The notes: generated by a model from the sequence alone, not told the origin. A stretch of 64,000 nucleotides of DNA from Pseudomonas sp. LP_7_YM (GCF_004364435.1 NZ_SOCT01000011.1:62001-126000); one strand, 5' to 3'; positions 16,910 through 26,058 are shown, counted from the first letter of the stretch. Numbers and translations are program-made.

Positions 16910-17965
16910 TTACTGAATCTCATCCGGTTTGACGATCACCCAGTTCTTGTCCGCCGTCACCGGCAAACCTTCCTTGGCTTGGGCCTCGGCATTGGACTTC
17001 ATCATGCCTTCGAGCTGAGTCATGTACTTGTCCTTGCGATTGATCCACAAGTGGATGCCACCCTTACTGACATCGACGCCATGGAACAACATGTAGCCAT
17101 CGCTGGTGGGCGTATCACCGCCGACGATTACCGGTTTTTTCCATTGATCGATGTAGGTCAGGATCGCTGCCTGCTTGCCCGCCATCCAGGTCGCCGGGGT
17201 CCAGAGGTACGGCGTCAGCTCAAGACCGAGGTTGGCTTTCTCGTCGTACTTGCCTGCGCTGATCTGCTTGCGCGCGGTGGTCAGTTCGCCGGTGTCGCGA
17301 TTTTTCAGCAACGTGGTCACACCGATTACGTTCTGCGGTTTGACGTTGTAGCCGTATTTAGGATCAGAGGCGACCATGCGCACCAGTTCCTCGGACGCCG
17401 CGGTCATGACGTAGACCTCGATGCCGTTTTCCATCAGCTTGTTGAACAGCTCCGCCTGGCCTGTGAAGACTTTTGGCGGCTCGACATTGATGCTCTTGAC
17501 CACATCGCCATCGTAGTAGGTGCTCGGCACAGCCTTGCCCGATGCCATCAATTCGTCGACATACCCCTTGAGCTCCTTGAGCGTGAAGCCCGAGAAGACC
17601 TGCGCGACCCACGGATAGCAGACCATGTCGTCGATTTCACAGAGCCGGTAGTAATAGCTGAACAGGCTTTCCTTGTGGTCGGCGGTGTCCTTGAACGGAA
17701 TCAGTTTGAGAGAAGGATCGAGCGTTTCGCGGGTGATCAGCCCTTTGTTTTCCATGTAGGGCAACAGCGACTCTTCCAGGTCATAGCGATAGCTGGTGTT
17801 GTCCATGTCGAAAACGGCGAAGTTACCCTTATTGGCATTGGCCGCAATCATCTGGTCGAGCTGCTTGGCTGCCGGTGCGGGCCAGTGCGTCAGCTCCGTG
17901 GAAAATACCTGCCCGGCAAGCCCCAGACACAGCGCAGCGGCCAACAGCTTTGGTGCGAGCTTCAT
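16910..17965 (-). CDS. pchP: Phosphorylcholine phosphatase PchP
   Basis: 351 residues, HAD fold. Signal peptide of about 22 residues (MKLAPKLLAAALCLGLAGQV...), so periplasmic or secreted. Motif I DMDNT is at 53-57, which is 31-35 in the mature protein; motif II TAA at 188-190 (166-168 mature); Lys264 (242 mature); motif III GDTPTSD at 283-289 (261-267 mature). These positions coincide with the mapped residues of P. aeruginosa PchP, except Ser to Thr in motif II and D to T at the fifth place of motif III. It hydrolyses phosphorylcholine to choline. The ATG at 17965 has GGAGG seven bases upstream; the in-frame ATG six codons earlier does not. Confidence 0.92.
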   Translation of the reverse strand: MKLAPKLLAAALCLGLAGQVFSTELTHWPAPAAKQLDQMIAANANKGNFAVFDMDNTSYRYDLEESLLPYMENKGLITRETLDPSLKLIPFKDTADHKESLFSYYYRLCEIDDMVCYPWVAQVFSGFTLKELKGYVDELMASGKAVPSTYYDGDVVKSINVEPPKVFTGQAELFNKLMENGIEVYVMTAASEELVRMVASDPKYGYNVKPQNVIGVTTLLKNRDTGELTTARKQISAGKYDEKANLGLELTPYLWTPATWMAGKQAAILTYIDQWKKPVIVGGDTPTSDGYMLFHGVDVSKGGIHLWINRKDKYMTQLEGMMKSNAEAQAKEGLPVTADKNWVIVKPDEIQ

Positions 17966-18250
17966 AACGGTTCCTCCCTTCATATGGTTTAAGGCTGGAC
18001 CGTAACAAAAACCCGTTACTGTTTGGATGCGTCAACGACGGCACACGTTCTGATGCCGCCACGTTGGTACGGTTCGCGACAGATGACATAAAAACGACAT
18101 TCGGGGGACAACCATGCCGGCGGCAGAGGACAGACTGCAGGAGCGAATTCACTCGCGATGCGGCATCAGGTCGATAATCGCTGTCGACTTCCCCACTCCC
18201 CCCAAGACCCATTCCCACATTTTCATTTGTCCCAACCTCGCGCCCGGTGT
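17966..18250. other. Upstream region of pchP
   Basis: 285 bp between pchP (minus strand, reading away) and the folA stop. GTAAC...GTTAC (18003-18018) is a small imperfect dyad close to the pchP start. No gene seen. Confidence 0.35.
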
Positions 18251-18763
18251 TTACCGTCGTTCCCATACCTCAAAGTTGTAAGCCGGCTTGCCATCCACTG
18301 CCGGGTTTTCGCTATTGGAGGCCAGTGCCCACTCAGCCTGATCGAACTCAGGAAACCAGGCATCCCCATCAGGACTCAACGCCACACGGGTCAGGTACAG
18401 GCGGTCCGCCTGAGCCAGGCCTTGGGCATAAAGCTGCGCGCCGCCGATCAACATGACCTCGCCGGCACCCTGCTCAGCTGCCCACGCATTGGCGCGTTCC
18501 ACAGCGGCTTCGAGCGAAGTGAACACTTCGGCCCCCTCAAGCGTGAGGCCCGCCTGACGGGTGACGACGATATTCAACCGACCAGGAAGCGGACGGCCCA
18601 GCGAATCCCAGGTTTTGCGACCCATGATGATCGGCTTGCCGAGGGTCGTCGCCTTGAAATACTTGAAATCTCCCGGCAGGTGCCAGGGCATGGAATTGTC
18701 GACGCCGATGACCCGGTTTTCACCCAGGGCGGCAATCAGGCTGAGAGGGAGATGTTTTTTCAT
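18251..18763 (-). CDS. folA: Dihydrofolate reductase
   Basis: 170 residues. NADPH-dependent reduction of dihydrofolate; target of trimethoprim. MKKHLPLSLIAALGENRVIG start, the PWHLPGDFKYFK segment with catalytic Asp32, GRKTWDSLGRPLPGR and the nucleotide loop IGGAQLY are all in place. The frame is open far upstream but that part is antisense to the next gene; the ATG at 18763 begins the family match. It is divergent from the DUF2868 gene with 121 bp between them. Confidence 0.96.
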   Translation of the reverse strand: MKKHLPLSLIAALGENRVIGVDNSMPWHLPGDFKYFKATTLGKPIIMGRKTWDSLGRPLPGRLNIVVTRQAGLTLEGAEVFTSLEAAVERANAWAAEQGAGEVMLIGGAQLYAQGLAQADRLYLTRVALSPDGDAWFPEFDQAEWALASNSENPAVDGKPAYNFEVWERR

Positions 18764-18884
18764 GGCGGCGAGGATAGCAGAGGTGCGGGAGGGAGTCGTA
18801 TCCAGGTATGGGTACACGTGCAGCTCTGCGCGATTACAGCCACAACGGGTATGCTCACTCCTGACTTCACCAACGAGATGCCGT

Positions 18885-20264
18885 GTGACTGCACTGACCC
18901 CACTCGATGAATTATGGCTGACCGAAGCGGTACGCCTGCGCGAGCAACACGCAGGCCCGCTTGAAGATGACGAGGCCAGCCGCCGCGCCCGCACCAGTGC
19001 GGGCGATCTAGCGACACGCATCAAGAATCGCGCCCTGTGGCTGGCTGAGCGTGACAGCATGCTCGCAGCGTTGCGGCATTGGAAACAAGGCGCGCGCCTG
19101 TCACTGATCCTGCTGGGCGTCTTCGCGGTCATCAGTGGCGCCGGACTTGCCTTCGCGGCGCTGGGCGACGGCCAGACGCCGGTCAACGTGTTCTGGGCCC
19201 TGGGCAGCCTGCTTGGATTGAACCTGATTCTGTTGCTCGGCTGGGCGTTGGGACTGATCTTCGCAGGAGAGAGCACCGCTAGCCTCGGGCGTCTGTGGTT
19301 GTGGCTCAGCGAAAAACTATCCCGCGATGCGCAAGCTGCGCAGTTGGCACCCGCGCTGATTTTGCTGCTGCAACGCAAACGACTGAACCGCTGGCTGCTA
19401 GGGACTTGCGTCAACGGTCTGTGGCTGCTGGCATTGCTAAGTGCGCTGACTCTGCTGCTGTTACTGATGGCCACCCGTCGCTACGGCTTTGTCTGGGAAA
19501 CCACGATTCTGGGCAGCGACACTTTCGTCAGCCTGACCCAAGGCCTCGGCACACTGCCATCGCTGTTGGGCTTCACAGTACCCAGCGAAAACATGATCCG
19601 CGCCAGCGGCGACAGTGCACTGGTGATCGAGAACGCCCGTCAGGCTTGGGCCGCGTGGCTGGTGGGCGTGCTGGTGCTCTACGGGATCGCGCCTCGACTG
19701 CTGTTGACCCTATTGTGCTACGGGCGCTGGCGTGCAGGCCGCGAGCACTTGACGCTGGACCTGACCGAGCCCGGCTTTGTCGAGTTGCGCGAACGACTGA
19801 TGCCCAGCAGCGAACGCCTCGGCGTCAACGATGCGGCGCCTGAACAACTTCATTCAGTGCAGAGCGGCCCTGCTGCCACAGAGAGCGAGGGGGCATTGCT
19901 GGTGGCCATCGAACTGGATGACCAGCGCCCGTGGCCGCCATCGCTTCCCGCAACCGTGATAGATGCAGGTGTTCTGGACAACCGCGAATCCCGTCGCGCT
20001 TTGCTTGACCAACTGACGCGTTACCCGCCCGCACGCCTGGTGGTTGCCTGCGACCCTCATCGATCGCCTGATCGCGGCAGCCTTGCACTGATTGCCGAAC
20101 TGGCTCGATGCGCAGCCGCCACCCGCATCTGGTTGCTTGCCGCGCCACTCGGTGAAGCGCTGGATGTCCACCGCCTGAGTGACTGGCACAACGCGCTGCA
20201 CCCGCTTGAGCTGATATGGACCGACAGCGCGCCATTGACCTGGCTGGAGACCGGACATGATTGA
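18885..20264 (+). CDS. DUF2868 membrane protein
   Basis: 459 residues from a GTG at 18885 (TALTPLDELWLTEAV follows). Upstream open frame is antisense folA and is discarded. It has an N-terminal basic and acidic soluble stretch, transmembrane pairs at about 72-95 and 104-130, another near 180-200 and one near 260-285, then a C-terminal soluble domain (about 300-459) with no catalytic motif that I can name. DUF2868 proteins nearly always lie next to a DUF3482 GTPase, as here, where the two genes overlap by 8 bp. The pair probably forms a membrane-linked GTPase complex; the job is unknown. Confidence 0.85.
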   Translation: MTALTPLDELWLTEAVRLREQHAGPLEDDEASRRARTSAGDLATRIKNRALWLAERDSMLAALRHWKQGARLSLILLGVFAVISGAGLAFAALGDGQTPVNVFWALGSLLGLNLILLLGWALGLIFAGESTASLGRLWLWLSEKLSRDAQAAQLAPALILLLQRKRLNRWLLGTCVNGLWLLALLSALTLLLLLMATRRYGFVWETTILGSDTFVSLTQGLGTLPSLLGFTVPSENMIRASGDSALVIENARQAWAAWLVGVLVLYGIAPRLLLTLLCYGRWRAGREHLTLDLTEPGFVELRERLMPSSERLGVNDAAPEQLHSVQSGPAATESEGALLVAIELDDQRPWPPSLPATVIDAGVLDNRESRRALLDQLTRYPPARLVVACDPHRSPDRGSLALIAELARCAAATRIWLLAAPLGEALDVHRLSDWHNALHPLELIWTDSAPLTWLETGHD

Positions 20265-21645
20265 AAAGAACCGGGTCCGCCCGCTCAAACTTGCAGTGGT
20301 CGGTCATACGAACGTCGGTAAGACATCGCTGCTGCGCACCCTGACCCGTGATGTCGGCTTCGGTGAAGTCTCCCATCGCCCCAGCACTACACGCCACGTG
20401 GAGGGCGCGCGGCTTTCGGTGGACGGCGAGTCGTTGCTGGAGTTGTACGACACCCCCGGCCTGGAAGACGCCATCGCCCTGCTCGACTTTCTGGAACGCC
20501 TCGACCGCCCGGGCGAACGCCTCGACGGTCCGGCGCGGCTGGCGCGTTTTCTCGACGGCAGTGAAGCCCGCCAACGCTTTGAGCAGGAAGCCAAAGTGCT
20601 GCGCCAGTTGCAGGGCTCCGATGCTGGTCTTTATGTGATCGACGCCCGGGAGCCGGTGCTTGCCAAATACCGCGACGAACTTGCCGTACTCGCCAGTTGC
20701 GGCAAACCGCTTTTGCCGGTGCTCAATTTCGTCAGCAGCGCGCACCATCGCGAACCGGAATGGCGCGAAGCACTGGCACGCTTGGGGCTGCACGCACTGG
20801 TGCGCTTCGACAGCGTGGCGCCACCGGAGGACGGCGAACGGCGACTGTATGAAAGCCTGGCGCTGTTACTGGAAGCCTCGCGCCCGCAGCTGGAGCGGCT
20901 GATCCTGGATCAGCAGGCTCAGCGTGAGGTTCGCAGGCATAGCGCGGCACGGTTGATCGCCGAACTGCTGGTCGATTGCGCGGCCTGCCGGCGCGGCGTT
21001 GCTGCAGCGTCTGATCAGGTGCAGACGGCTATCGATGATCTGCACAAGTCTGTGCGTCAACGCGAACAACGCTGCGTCGAAACGCTGCTCAAGCTGTACG
21101 CGTTCCGGCGTGAAGACGCTTCAGCCAGCGATCTGCCGCTGCTGGACGGGCGCTGGGGGGACGACCTGTTCAACCCGCAAACCCTGAAACTGTTAGGTGT
21201 GCGGGTCGGCGGTGGCATCGCTGCCGGGGCCGCGGCAGGCGCGGGTGTGGACCTATTGGTAGGGGGCATCACCCTGGGCGCGGCGGCGCTGGTTGGCGCC
21301 ATTGCCGGGGGCGCCTTGCAGACCGCGCGTAGTTACGGCGCACGCTTGCTGGGCAAGCTCAAAGGCCAGCGTGAGCTGACGGTCGATGATGCGGTGTTGC
21401 GCTTGCTGGCATTGCGGCAACGGCAGTTGTTGGCGGCCCTTGAGGCACGAGGTCATGCGGCGATGGATAGCATCAGGCTGAACACTCCACAGGATAAATC
21501 CTGGCGCGAGGGCAAGCTGCCGGAAGCCCTGCACAAGGCGCGGGCATACCCGCAGTGGTCGTCGCTGAACCCGCATTCGAAGCTCAATCAGAGTGAACGC
21601 CACGAGCAGGTCGAAGCGCTGGCCAGGTCGGTGGTGGCCGGATAA
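20257..21645 (+). CDS. Era/EngA-like GTPase with DUF3482 domain
   Basis: 462 residues. N-terminal G domain: G1 GHTNVGKTS (about 16-24), G2 threonines in PSTTRHV, G3 DTPGLED (about 67-73), then a degenerate base-recognition motif (LNFVSSAH instead of NKxD). The middle is helical. A glycine-rich membrane-inserting stretch near 315-360 (VGGGIAAGAAAGAGVDLLVGG, then GAAALVGAIAGGA) resembles the glycine zippers of membrane-remodelling GTPases. Translationally coupled to the DUF2868 gene (8-bp overlap). Function not established. Confidence 0.85.
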   Translation: MIEKNRVRPLKLAVVGHTNVGKTSLLRTLTRDVGFGEVSHRPSTTRHVEGARLSVDGESLLELYDTPGLEDAIALLDFLERLDRPGERLDGPARLARFLDGSEARQRFEQEAKVLRQLQGSDAGLYVIDAREPVLAKYRDELAVLASCGKPLLPVLNFVSSAHHREPEWREALARLGLHALVRFDSVAPPEDGERRLYESLALLLEASRPQLERLILDQQAQREVRRHSAARLIAELLVDCAACRRGVAAASDQVQTAIDDLHKSVRQREQRCVETLLKLYAFRREDASASDLPLLDGRWGDDLFNPQTLKLLGVRVGGGIAAGAAAGAGVDLLVGGITLGAAALVGAIAGGALQTARSYGARLLGKLKGQRELTVDDAVLRLLALRQRQLLAALEARGHAAMDSIRLNTPQDKSWREGKLPEALHKARAYPQWSSLNPHSKLNQSERHEQVEALARSVVAG

Positions 21646-21740
21646 GCATCTGCCGGCAGTCGCCCTGCGCATTTTACGGTAGGGGAAATGCGCGTGGCCC
21701 GGTATGATCGCGCGCCCGATACACCCGGAAGCACACGCGC

Positions 21741-22196
21741 ATGAAACCCACCTTGATCGCTGCAGCAGAGCTCGACCGTCTCGAGACCTGGCAGAAATAC
21801 TCCAGCCATATGTGCGGGGGTTGTATCTCCAGCTGTTGCACCCTGCCAGTGGAAGCGAAGATCAAGGACCTGATCCGCATCGGCGTCGTCGACGAATTCG
21901 AGATCGGTGATAACCCGAAAAACATTGCCAAGCGCTTGCAGAAGGAAGGCATCATCGAGCGCTTCAACCAGAAGTCGGGGATCTTCACGCTCCAACGCAT
22001 GAGCAACGACGACTGCCTGTATCTGGATCGCAAGAGCCGGCTGTGCACCATCTACGATAAGCGCCCCGACACCTGCCGTAACCACCCCAAGATCGGCCCA
22101 CGGCCGGGTTATTGCGCTTACAAGCCGAAAGAAGTCGTGCGCGAAAGCACCGGCACGCTGAATTCGAACTCCGGCCGGGTGCCGTTGAAGTTCTAA
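21741..22196 (+). CDS. YkgJ family cysteine-cluster protein
   Basis: 151 residues. Cysteines fall in the YkgJ pattern: CGGCISSCC near 25-33, then DDCLYLDRKSRLCTIYDKRPDTCRNHP near 95-121. This arrangement probably binds zinc or an iron-sulfur cluster. No signal peptide. The ATG at 21741 has an upstream ACCCGGAAG. It lies alone between the GTPase gene and a REP doublet. Function is not known. Confidence 0.85.
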   Translation: MKPTLIAAAELDRLETWQKYSSHMCGGCISSCCTLPVEAKIKDLIRIGVVDEFEIGDNPKNIAKRLQKEGIIERFNQKSGIFTLQRMSNDDCLYLDRKSRLCTIYDKRPDTCRNHPKIGPRPGYCAYKPKEVVRESTGTLNSNSGRVPLKF

Positions 22197-22221
22197 AGCC
22201 TCTATCGGGTTCGCGTGCGTT

Positions 22222-22286
22222 TTCCCGGCTGAAGCCGGACCTACCAAAGACGCGCGGGCTTCAGTGGGACCGGCTTTAGCCGGGAA
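22222..22286. repeat. REP doublet
   Basis: TTCCCGGCTGAAGCCGG (22222-22238) and its inverted copy CCGGCTTTAGCCGGGAA (22270-22286) face each other across 31 bp. Each arm is itself a CCGGCT/AGCCGG hairpin. Typical two-hairpin REP unit (BIME-like) of pseudomonads. Confidence 0.75.
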
Positions 22287-22352
22287 GAGGCGGATTGAGC
22301 GGCATCGCTCTCGCAGCGATAGGCAGCGTCCAAACCAAATCCCACACAAACA

Positions 22353-22388
22353 AAAACGCCCCCGACCTTGCAGTCGGGGGCGTTTTTT
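22353..22388 (-). terminator. Terminator of typA, probably bidirectional
   Basis: AAAACGCCCCCGAC-CTTGCA-GTCGGGGGCGTTTT: a 14-bp perfect stem with A runs on one side and T runs on the other. It ends typA on the minus strand and could also end transcripts coming from the left. Confidence 0.92.
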
Positions 22389-22408
22389 TACGGCTGACTA
22401 AACGTTAA

Positions 22409-24229
22409 TCAGTTGCCGCTTTTCTTGGCAGCGCGGGTACGCTCGCTTTCGCCAAGAATTTTCTTACGCAGGCGGATCGACTTCGGCGTCACTTCGCACA
22501 GCTCGTCTTCTTGAACGAACTCGAGTGCTTGTTCCAGCGTGAAGCGGATAGGCGGAACCAGAGCAATGGTTTCGTCTTTACCGGAAGCACGCATGTTGTC
22601 GAGCTTCTTGCCTTTGGTTGGGTTGACGCCCAGGTCGTTGTCGCGGCTGTTGATGCCGACGATCTGACCTTCGTACACGTCTTCGCCGTGACCCAGGAAC
22701 AGTTTGCCGCGAGCTTGCAGGGTTTCCAGCGAGTAAGTCAGAGCCTTACCGGTAGCAACCGAAACCAGCACGCCGTTCTGACGGCCGGACATGTCGCCGG
22801 ACTTCATCACGTCGTAACGGTCGAAGATCGAGGTCAGGATGCCTGCACCGGACGTCAGGGTCAGGAACTCGTTACGGAAACCGATCAAGCCACGTGCCGG
22901 GATATTGTACTCAAGGCGAACACGGCCCTTGCCATCCGGAACCATGTTGGTCAGATCGCCCTTACGGATACCGATCTGTTCCATGATTGCGCCCTGCGAT
23001 TCTTCCGGCAGGTCGATGGTGACGTTTTCGTACGGTTCGTGCTTGACGCCATCAACCATGCGGATGATCACCTCAGGACGACCAACACCCATTTCGAAGC
23101 CTTCGCGACGCATGGTTTCGATCAGTACCGAGAGGTGCAGCTCACCACGGCCAGAGACCTTGAACTTGTCAGCGGTGTCGCCTTCTTCAACGCGCAGTGC
23201 AACGTTGTACAGCAGCTCTTTGTCCAGACGCTCTTTGATGTTACGGCTGGTGACGAACTTGCCTTCTCGACCGCAGAAAGGCGAATCGTTGACCTGGAAG
23301 GTCATGGATACGGTAGGTTCGTCAACGGTCAGCGGCTTCATCGCTTCAACATTCTGTGGGTCGCACAGGGTGTCGGAGATGAACAGCTCTTCGAAGCCGC
23401 TGATGCAGACGATGTCGCCGGCAGCAGCTTCTTCCACGTCTACACGGTGCAGACCGTGGTGACCCATCAGCTTGAGGATACGACCGTTACGGCGCTTGCC
23501 GTTGGCGTCAATAGCCACAACCTGGGTGTTCGGCTTGACCTTGCCACGGGCAATACGGCCAACGCCGATGATGCCCAGGAAGCTGTTGTAGTCCAGTGCC
23601 GAGATTTGCATCTGGAACGGACCATCACGGTCAACTTTCGGCGCAGGTACGTTGTCGACGATCGACTGGTACAGCGGGGTCATGTCTTCAGCCATGGCGG
23701 TGTGTTCCAGACCGGCAATACCGTTCAGGGCCGAGGCGTAGACGACTTTGAAGTCCAGCTGTTCTTCGGTAGCACCGAGGTTGTCGAACAGGTCGAAGAT
23801 CTGATCCAGAACCCAGTCCGGACGCGCGCCTGGACGGTCGACCTTGTTGATGACCACGATTGGACGCAGGCCGGCTTCGAAAGCCTTCTTGGTCACGAAA
23901 CGGGTTTGCGGCATAGGGCCGTCTTGAGCGTCGACCAGCAGCAGAACGGAGTCAACCATCGACATCACGCGCTCTACTTCACCACCGAAGTCGGCGTGGC
24001 CCGGGGTGTCAACGATGTTGATGTGGTAGCCATTCCAGTTGATCGCGGTGTTCTTCGCGAGAATGGTGATACCGCGCTCTTTTTCCTGGTCGTTGGAGTC
24101 CATCACGCGTTCGTCGTTGAGCTCGCCGCGTTCCAGGGTGCCGGACTGACGCAAAAGCTTGTCGACGAGGGTGGTTTTACCGTGGTCAACGTGAGCAATG
24201 ATGGCGATGTTACGTAGATTTTCGATCAC
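22409..24229 (-). CDS. typA: Ribosome-associated GTPase TypA/BipA
   Basis: 606 residues. Translational GTPase related to EF-G, used in ribosome assembly and stress, especially cold. G1 AHVDHGKTTL (about 13-22), G2 region RGITILAKNTA, G3 DTPGHADFGGEVERV, G4 NKVDRPGARP. C-terminal TypA signatures are present: GAGILTSIFDRYDVMKSGDMSGRQNG and NMRASGKDE. Normal length. The gene has a long leader with two hairpins and a strong terminator, and stands alone on the minus strand upstream of thiI's end. Confidence 0.97.
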   Translation of the reverse strand: MIENLRNIAIIAHVDHGKTTLVDKLLRQSGTLERGELNDERVMDSNDQEKERGITILAKNTAINWNGYHINIVDTPGHADFGGEVERVMSMVDSVLLLVDAQDGPMPQTRFVTKKAFEAGLRPIVVINKVDRPGARPDWVLDQIFDLFDNLGATEEQLDFKVVYASALNGIAGLEHTAMAEDMTPLYQSIVDNVPAPKVDRDGPFQMQISALDYNSFLGIIGVGRIARGKVKPNTQVVAIDANGKRRNGRILKLMGHHGLHRVDVEEAAAGDIVCISGFEELFISDTLCDPQNVEAMKPLTVDEPTVSMTFQVNDSPFCGREGKFVTSRNIKERLDKELLYNVALRVEEGDTADKFKVSGRGELHLSVLIETMRREGFEMGVGRPEVIIRMVDGVKHEPYENVTIDLPEESQGAIMEQIGIRKGDLTNMVPDGKGRVRLEYNIPARGLIGFRNEFLTLTSGAGILTSIFDRYDVMKSGDMSGRQNGVLVSVATGKALTYSLETLQARGKLFLGHGEDVYEGQIVGINSRDNDLGVNPTKGKKLDNMRASGKDETIALVPPIRFTLEQALEFVQEDELCEVTPKSIRLRKKILGESERTRAAKKSGN

Positions 24230-24298
24230 TTGTGTATCTCGATCAGAGGATTCGGTCAGCTGACTGATTGCAGACAGCTATGAACGGTACAGTCGGCG

Positions 24299-24331
24299 AG
24301 ACCCTGTTCGGGTCTGCAGCCGTTACGGCTG
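24299..24331 (-). other. Paired hairpins in the typA leader
   Basis: Two adjoining hairpins: AGACCC-TGTTC-GGGTCT (24299-24315) and CAGCCG-TTA-CGGCTG (24317-24331). They lie 70-100 bases ahead of the typA start, and no T run follows. A palindrome GTCAGCTGAC is at 24255-24264. Could be a leader structure, or the transcript end of thiI lying just upstream on the same strand. Confidence 0.45.
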
Positions 24332-24386
24332 ACGACTGGTGTCGGGGGGCCGGTGACGCAAGCCACAGGCAAACAGCCCCGGGCAC

Positions 24387-25841
24387 TTAGCTCGGTCGAT
24401 AAACGCGCACATTGGCATGTCCCTCACTGAGCAAATGATGAGCATGCAGGCGACTCATGACGCCTTTGTCGCAATAAAGCAGGTACTGGCGCGTGTCATC
24501 CAGTTCCTTGAAACGGCTGTTCAATGCAAAGAACGGCAGCGTTTGTACTTCGATGTCTGTCAGTTCCAGCGGGCGGTCTTCGGTTTCATCCGGGTGGCGG
24601 ATGTCGATGATCACTTGCCCGGCCAGGGCCTGACCGACTTCTTCGACCCGAACGTCCTGACCCAACTCCTCGATCACCCGATCGATAGGCACCAGACGGG
24701 CGTTTTCGAGCGCACGCTCGAGCACGGCCATGTCGAACTCTTTTTCTTCATGCTCGACGCGGTTACGTTTGGCCGCGGTCTTTGGATTGACCGAGATCAC
24801 CCCACAGTATTCGGGCATGTGCCGGGCAAAATCGCCGGTGCCGATCTGGTCGGCCTGGTCGATGATGTCCTGCTTGTGACTGGCGATCAGCGGGCGCAGG
24901 ACCAGCTTTTCCGTCACGCAATCGATAACCGACAGGTTCGGCAGTGTCTGGCTGGACACCTGGGAAATCGCCTCGCCGGTTACCAGCGCGTCGATTTCAA
25001 GTCTGTCGGCGATATTGGTCGCAGCGCGCAACATCATACGCTTCAAAACTACGCCCATATGACTGTTATCGACTTTTCCGAGAATTTCTCCCAGAACTTC
25101 CTCGAACGGTACGCTGACGAACAGCACCCGCTGCGAACTGCCGTATTTTTTCCAGATGAAGTGCGCGACTTCCATCACACCCAGTTCATGAGCCCTGCCG
25201 CCCAGATTGAAGAAGCAGAAATGGCTCATCAAGCCACGACGCATCATCTGGTACGCAGCCACGGTGGAATCGAAACCGCCGGACATCAGCACCAGCGTCT
25301 GCTCCAAAGAGCCCAGCGGGTAGCCGCCAATGCTGTTGTGCTGACTGTGAATCACGAACAAGCGCTTGTCGCGGATTTCCATCCGCACCTCGACTTGCGG
25401 CGTCTTGAGCGAAATGCCGGCAGCGTTGCACTCACGGCGCAGCCTGCTGCCAACGTACTTCTCGACGTCCATGGAGCTAAAGTCGTGATGACCGGCGCGC
25501 TTGCAGCGTACCGAGAAAATCTTGCCGGGCAACGCATGACCGAAGTGCAGTTTGCACTTCTCGTAAATGTCATCCATGTCGCCCAGCGGGTACTGATCAA
25601 CCTGCAGAAAGTGTGCGATGCCCGGCATGCAGCTCAGGCGCTCGGTCATTTCGTGCAGGATCTTCGGATCTTGGACCCTGCTCTCGACCTCGAGGTTGTC
25701 CCACACGCCATCGACCACCAGCGCCGGGTCCAGATCGCGGAGCACGGTGCGGATGTTTTTGGCCAGTTGCTTGATGAAGCGCTTGCGCACTGGCCGGCTT
25801 TTGATGGTGATTTCCGGGAAAACTTTAACGATTAGTTTCAT
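24387..25841 (-). CDS. thiI: tRNA sulfurtransferase ThiI
   Basis: 484 residues. Makes 4-thiouridine at position 8 of tRNA and passes sulfur for thiazole synthesis. Order: ferredoxin-like N-terminus, THUMP (about 60-165), PP-loop ATPase with SGGFDSTVAAYQ (about 183-194), and a C-terminal rhodanese domain with persulfide cysteine in YLLYCDKGVMSRL. The start at 25841 (MKLIVKVFPEITIKS) matches the family; the upstream in-frame ATG adds 21 residues that do not. It is divergent from glnA. Another sulfur-carrier gene in a window rich in them. Confidence 0.95.
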   Translation of the reverse strand: MKLIVKVFPEITIKSRPVRKRFIKQLAKNIRTVLRDLDPALVVDGVWDNLEVESRVQDPKILHEMTERLSCMPGIAHFLQVDQYPLGDMDDIYEKCKLHFGHALPGKIFSVRCKRAGHHDFSSMDVEKYVGSRLRRECNAAGISLKTPQVEVRMEIRDKRLFVIHSQHNSIGGYPLGSLEQTLVLMSGGFDSTVAAYQMMRRGLMSHFCFFNLGGRAHELGVMEVAHFIWKKYGSSQRVLFVSVPFEEVLGEILGKVDNSHMGVVLKRMMLRAATNIADRLEIDALVTGEAISQVSSQTLPNLSVIDCVTEKLVLRPLIASHKQDIIDQADQIGTGDFARHMPEYCGVISVNPKTAAKRNRVEHEEKEFDMAVLERALENARLVPIDRVIEELGQDVRVEEVGQALAGQVIIDIRHPDETEDRPLELTDIEVQTLPFFALNSRFKELDDTRQYLLYCDKGVMSRLHAHHLLSEGHANVRVYRPS

Positions 25842-25937
25842 GAAAACAGCGCGCGAGGTGCCGGTCAAAAAAGGGGGGCGCGGATTATAGCGGAAATTGC
25901 TCAAGGTTTAACCAGTTATCGTATAGCCAATCATCGG

Positions 25938-25954
25938 CGCACCGGAATGGGACT
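25938..25954 (+). promoter_or_regulatory. Weak second NtrC-like site upstream of glnA
   Basis: CGCAC-CGGAATG-GGACT has one good half-site (CGCAC) and a poor second half. It lies exactly 31 bp (three helical turns) upstream of the strong site at 25969, as paired enhancer sites often do. Confidence 0.35.
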
Positions 25955-25968
25955 GCATACAATCCAGG

Positions 25969-25985
25969 CGCACCAATGCGGTGCG
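25969..25985 (+). promoter_or_regulatory. NtrC binding site upstream of glnA
   Basis: CGCAC-CAATGCG-GTGCG: 5-bp arms with a 7-base spacer, the same 17-bp geometry as the enterobacterial NtrC consensus TGCAC-N7-GTGCA. Centre about 82 bp upstream of the sigma-54 -24 element. Confidence 0.7.
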
Positions 25986-26058
25986 ATGCTTTTTTGCAAA
26001 TGCGAACTTTAACGTGCCAAAACCCGGCGTTTTTCAGGAAAAACCCAACACAGGGCAC

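Noticed and set aside
16901..17992. 363-codon plus-strand frame opposite pchP
   Set aside because: pchP motifs are decisive on the minus strand.
18764..19474. Long N-terminal extension of folA
   Set aside because: The open frame continues upstream only as antisense to the DUF2868 gene; DHFR homology starts at 18763.
22511..24217. Long plus-strand open frame (568 codons) opposite typA
   Set aside because: A shadow of codon bias in a GC-rich gene; translation is rich in His/Val/Gln/Asp with no family match, and typA is certain.
24417..25835. Long plus-strand open frame opposite thiI
   Set aside because: Antisense shadow of a certain gene; no ribosome site or domain.
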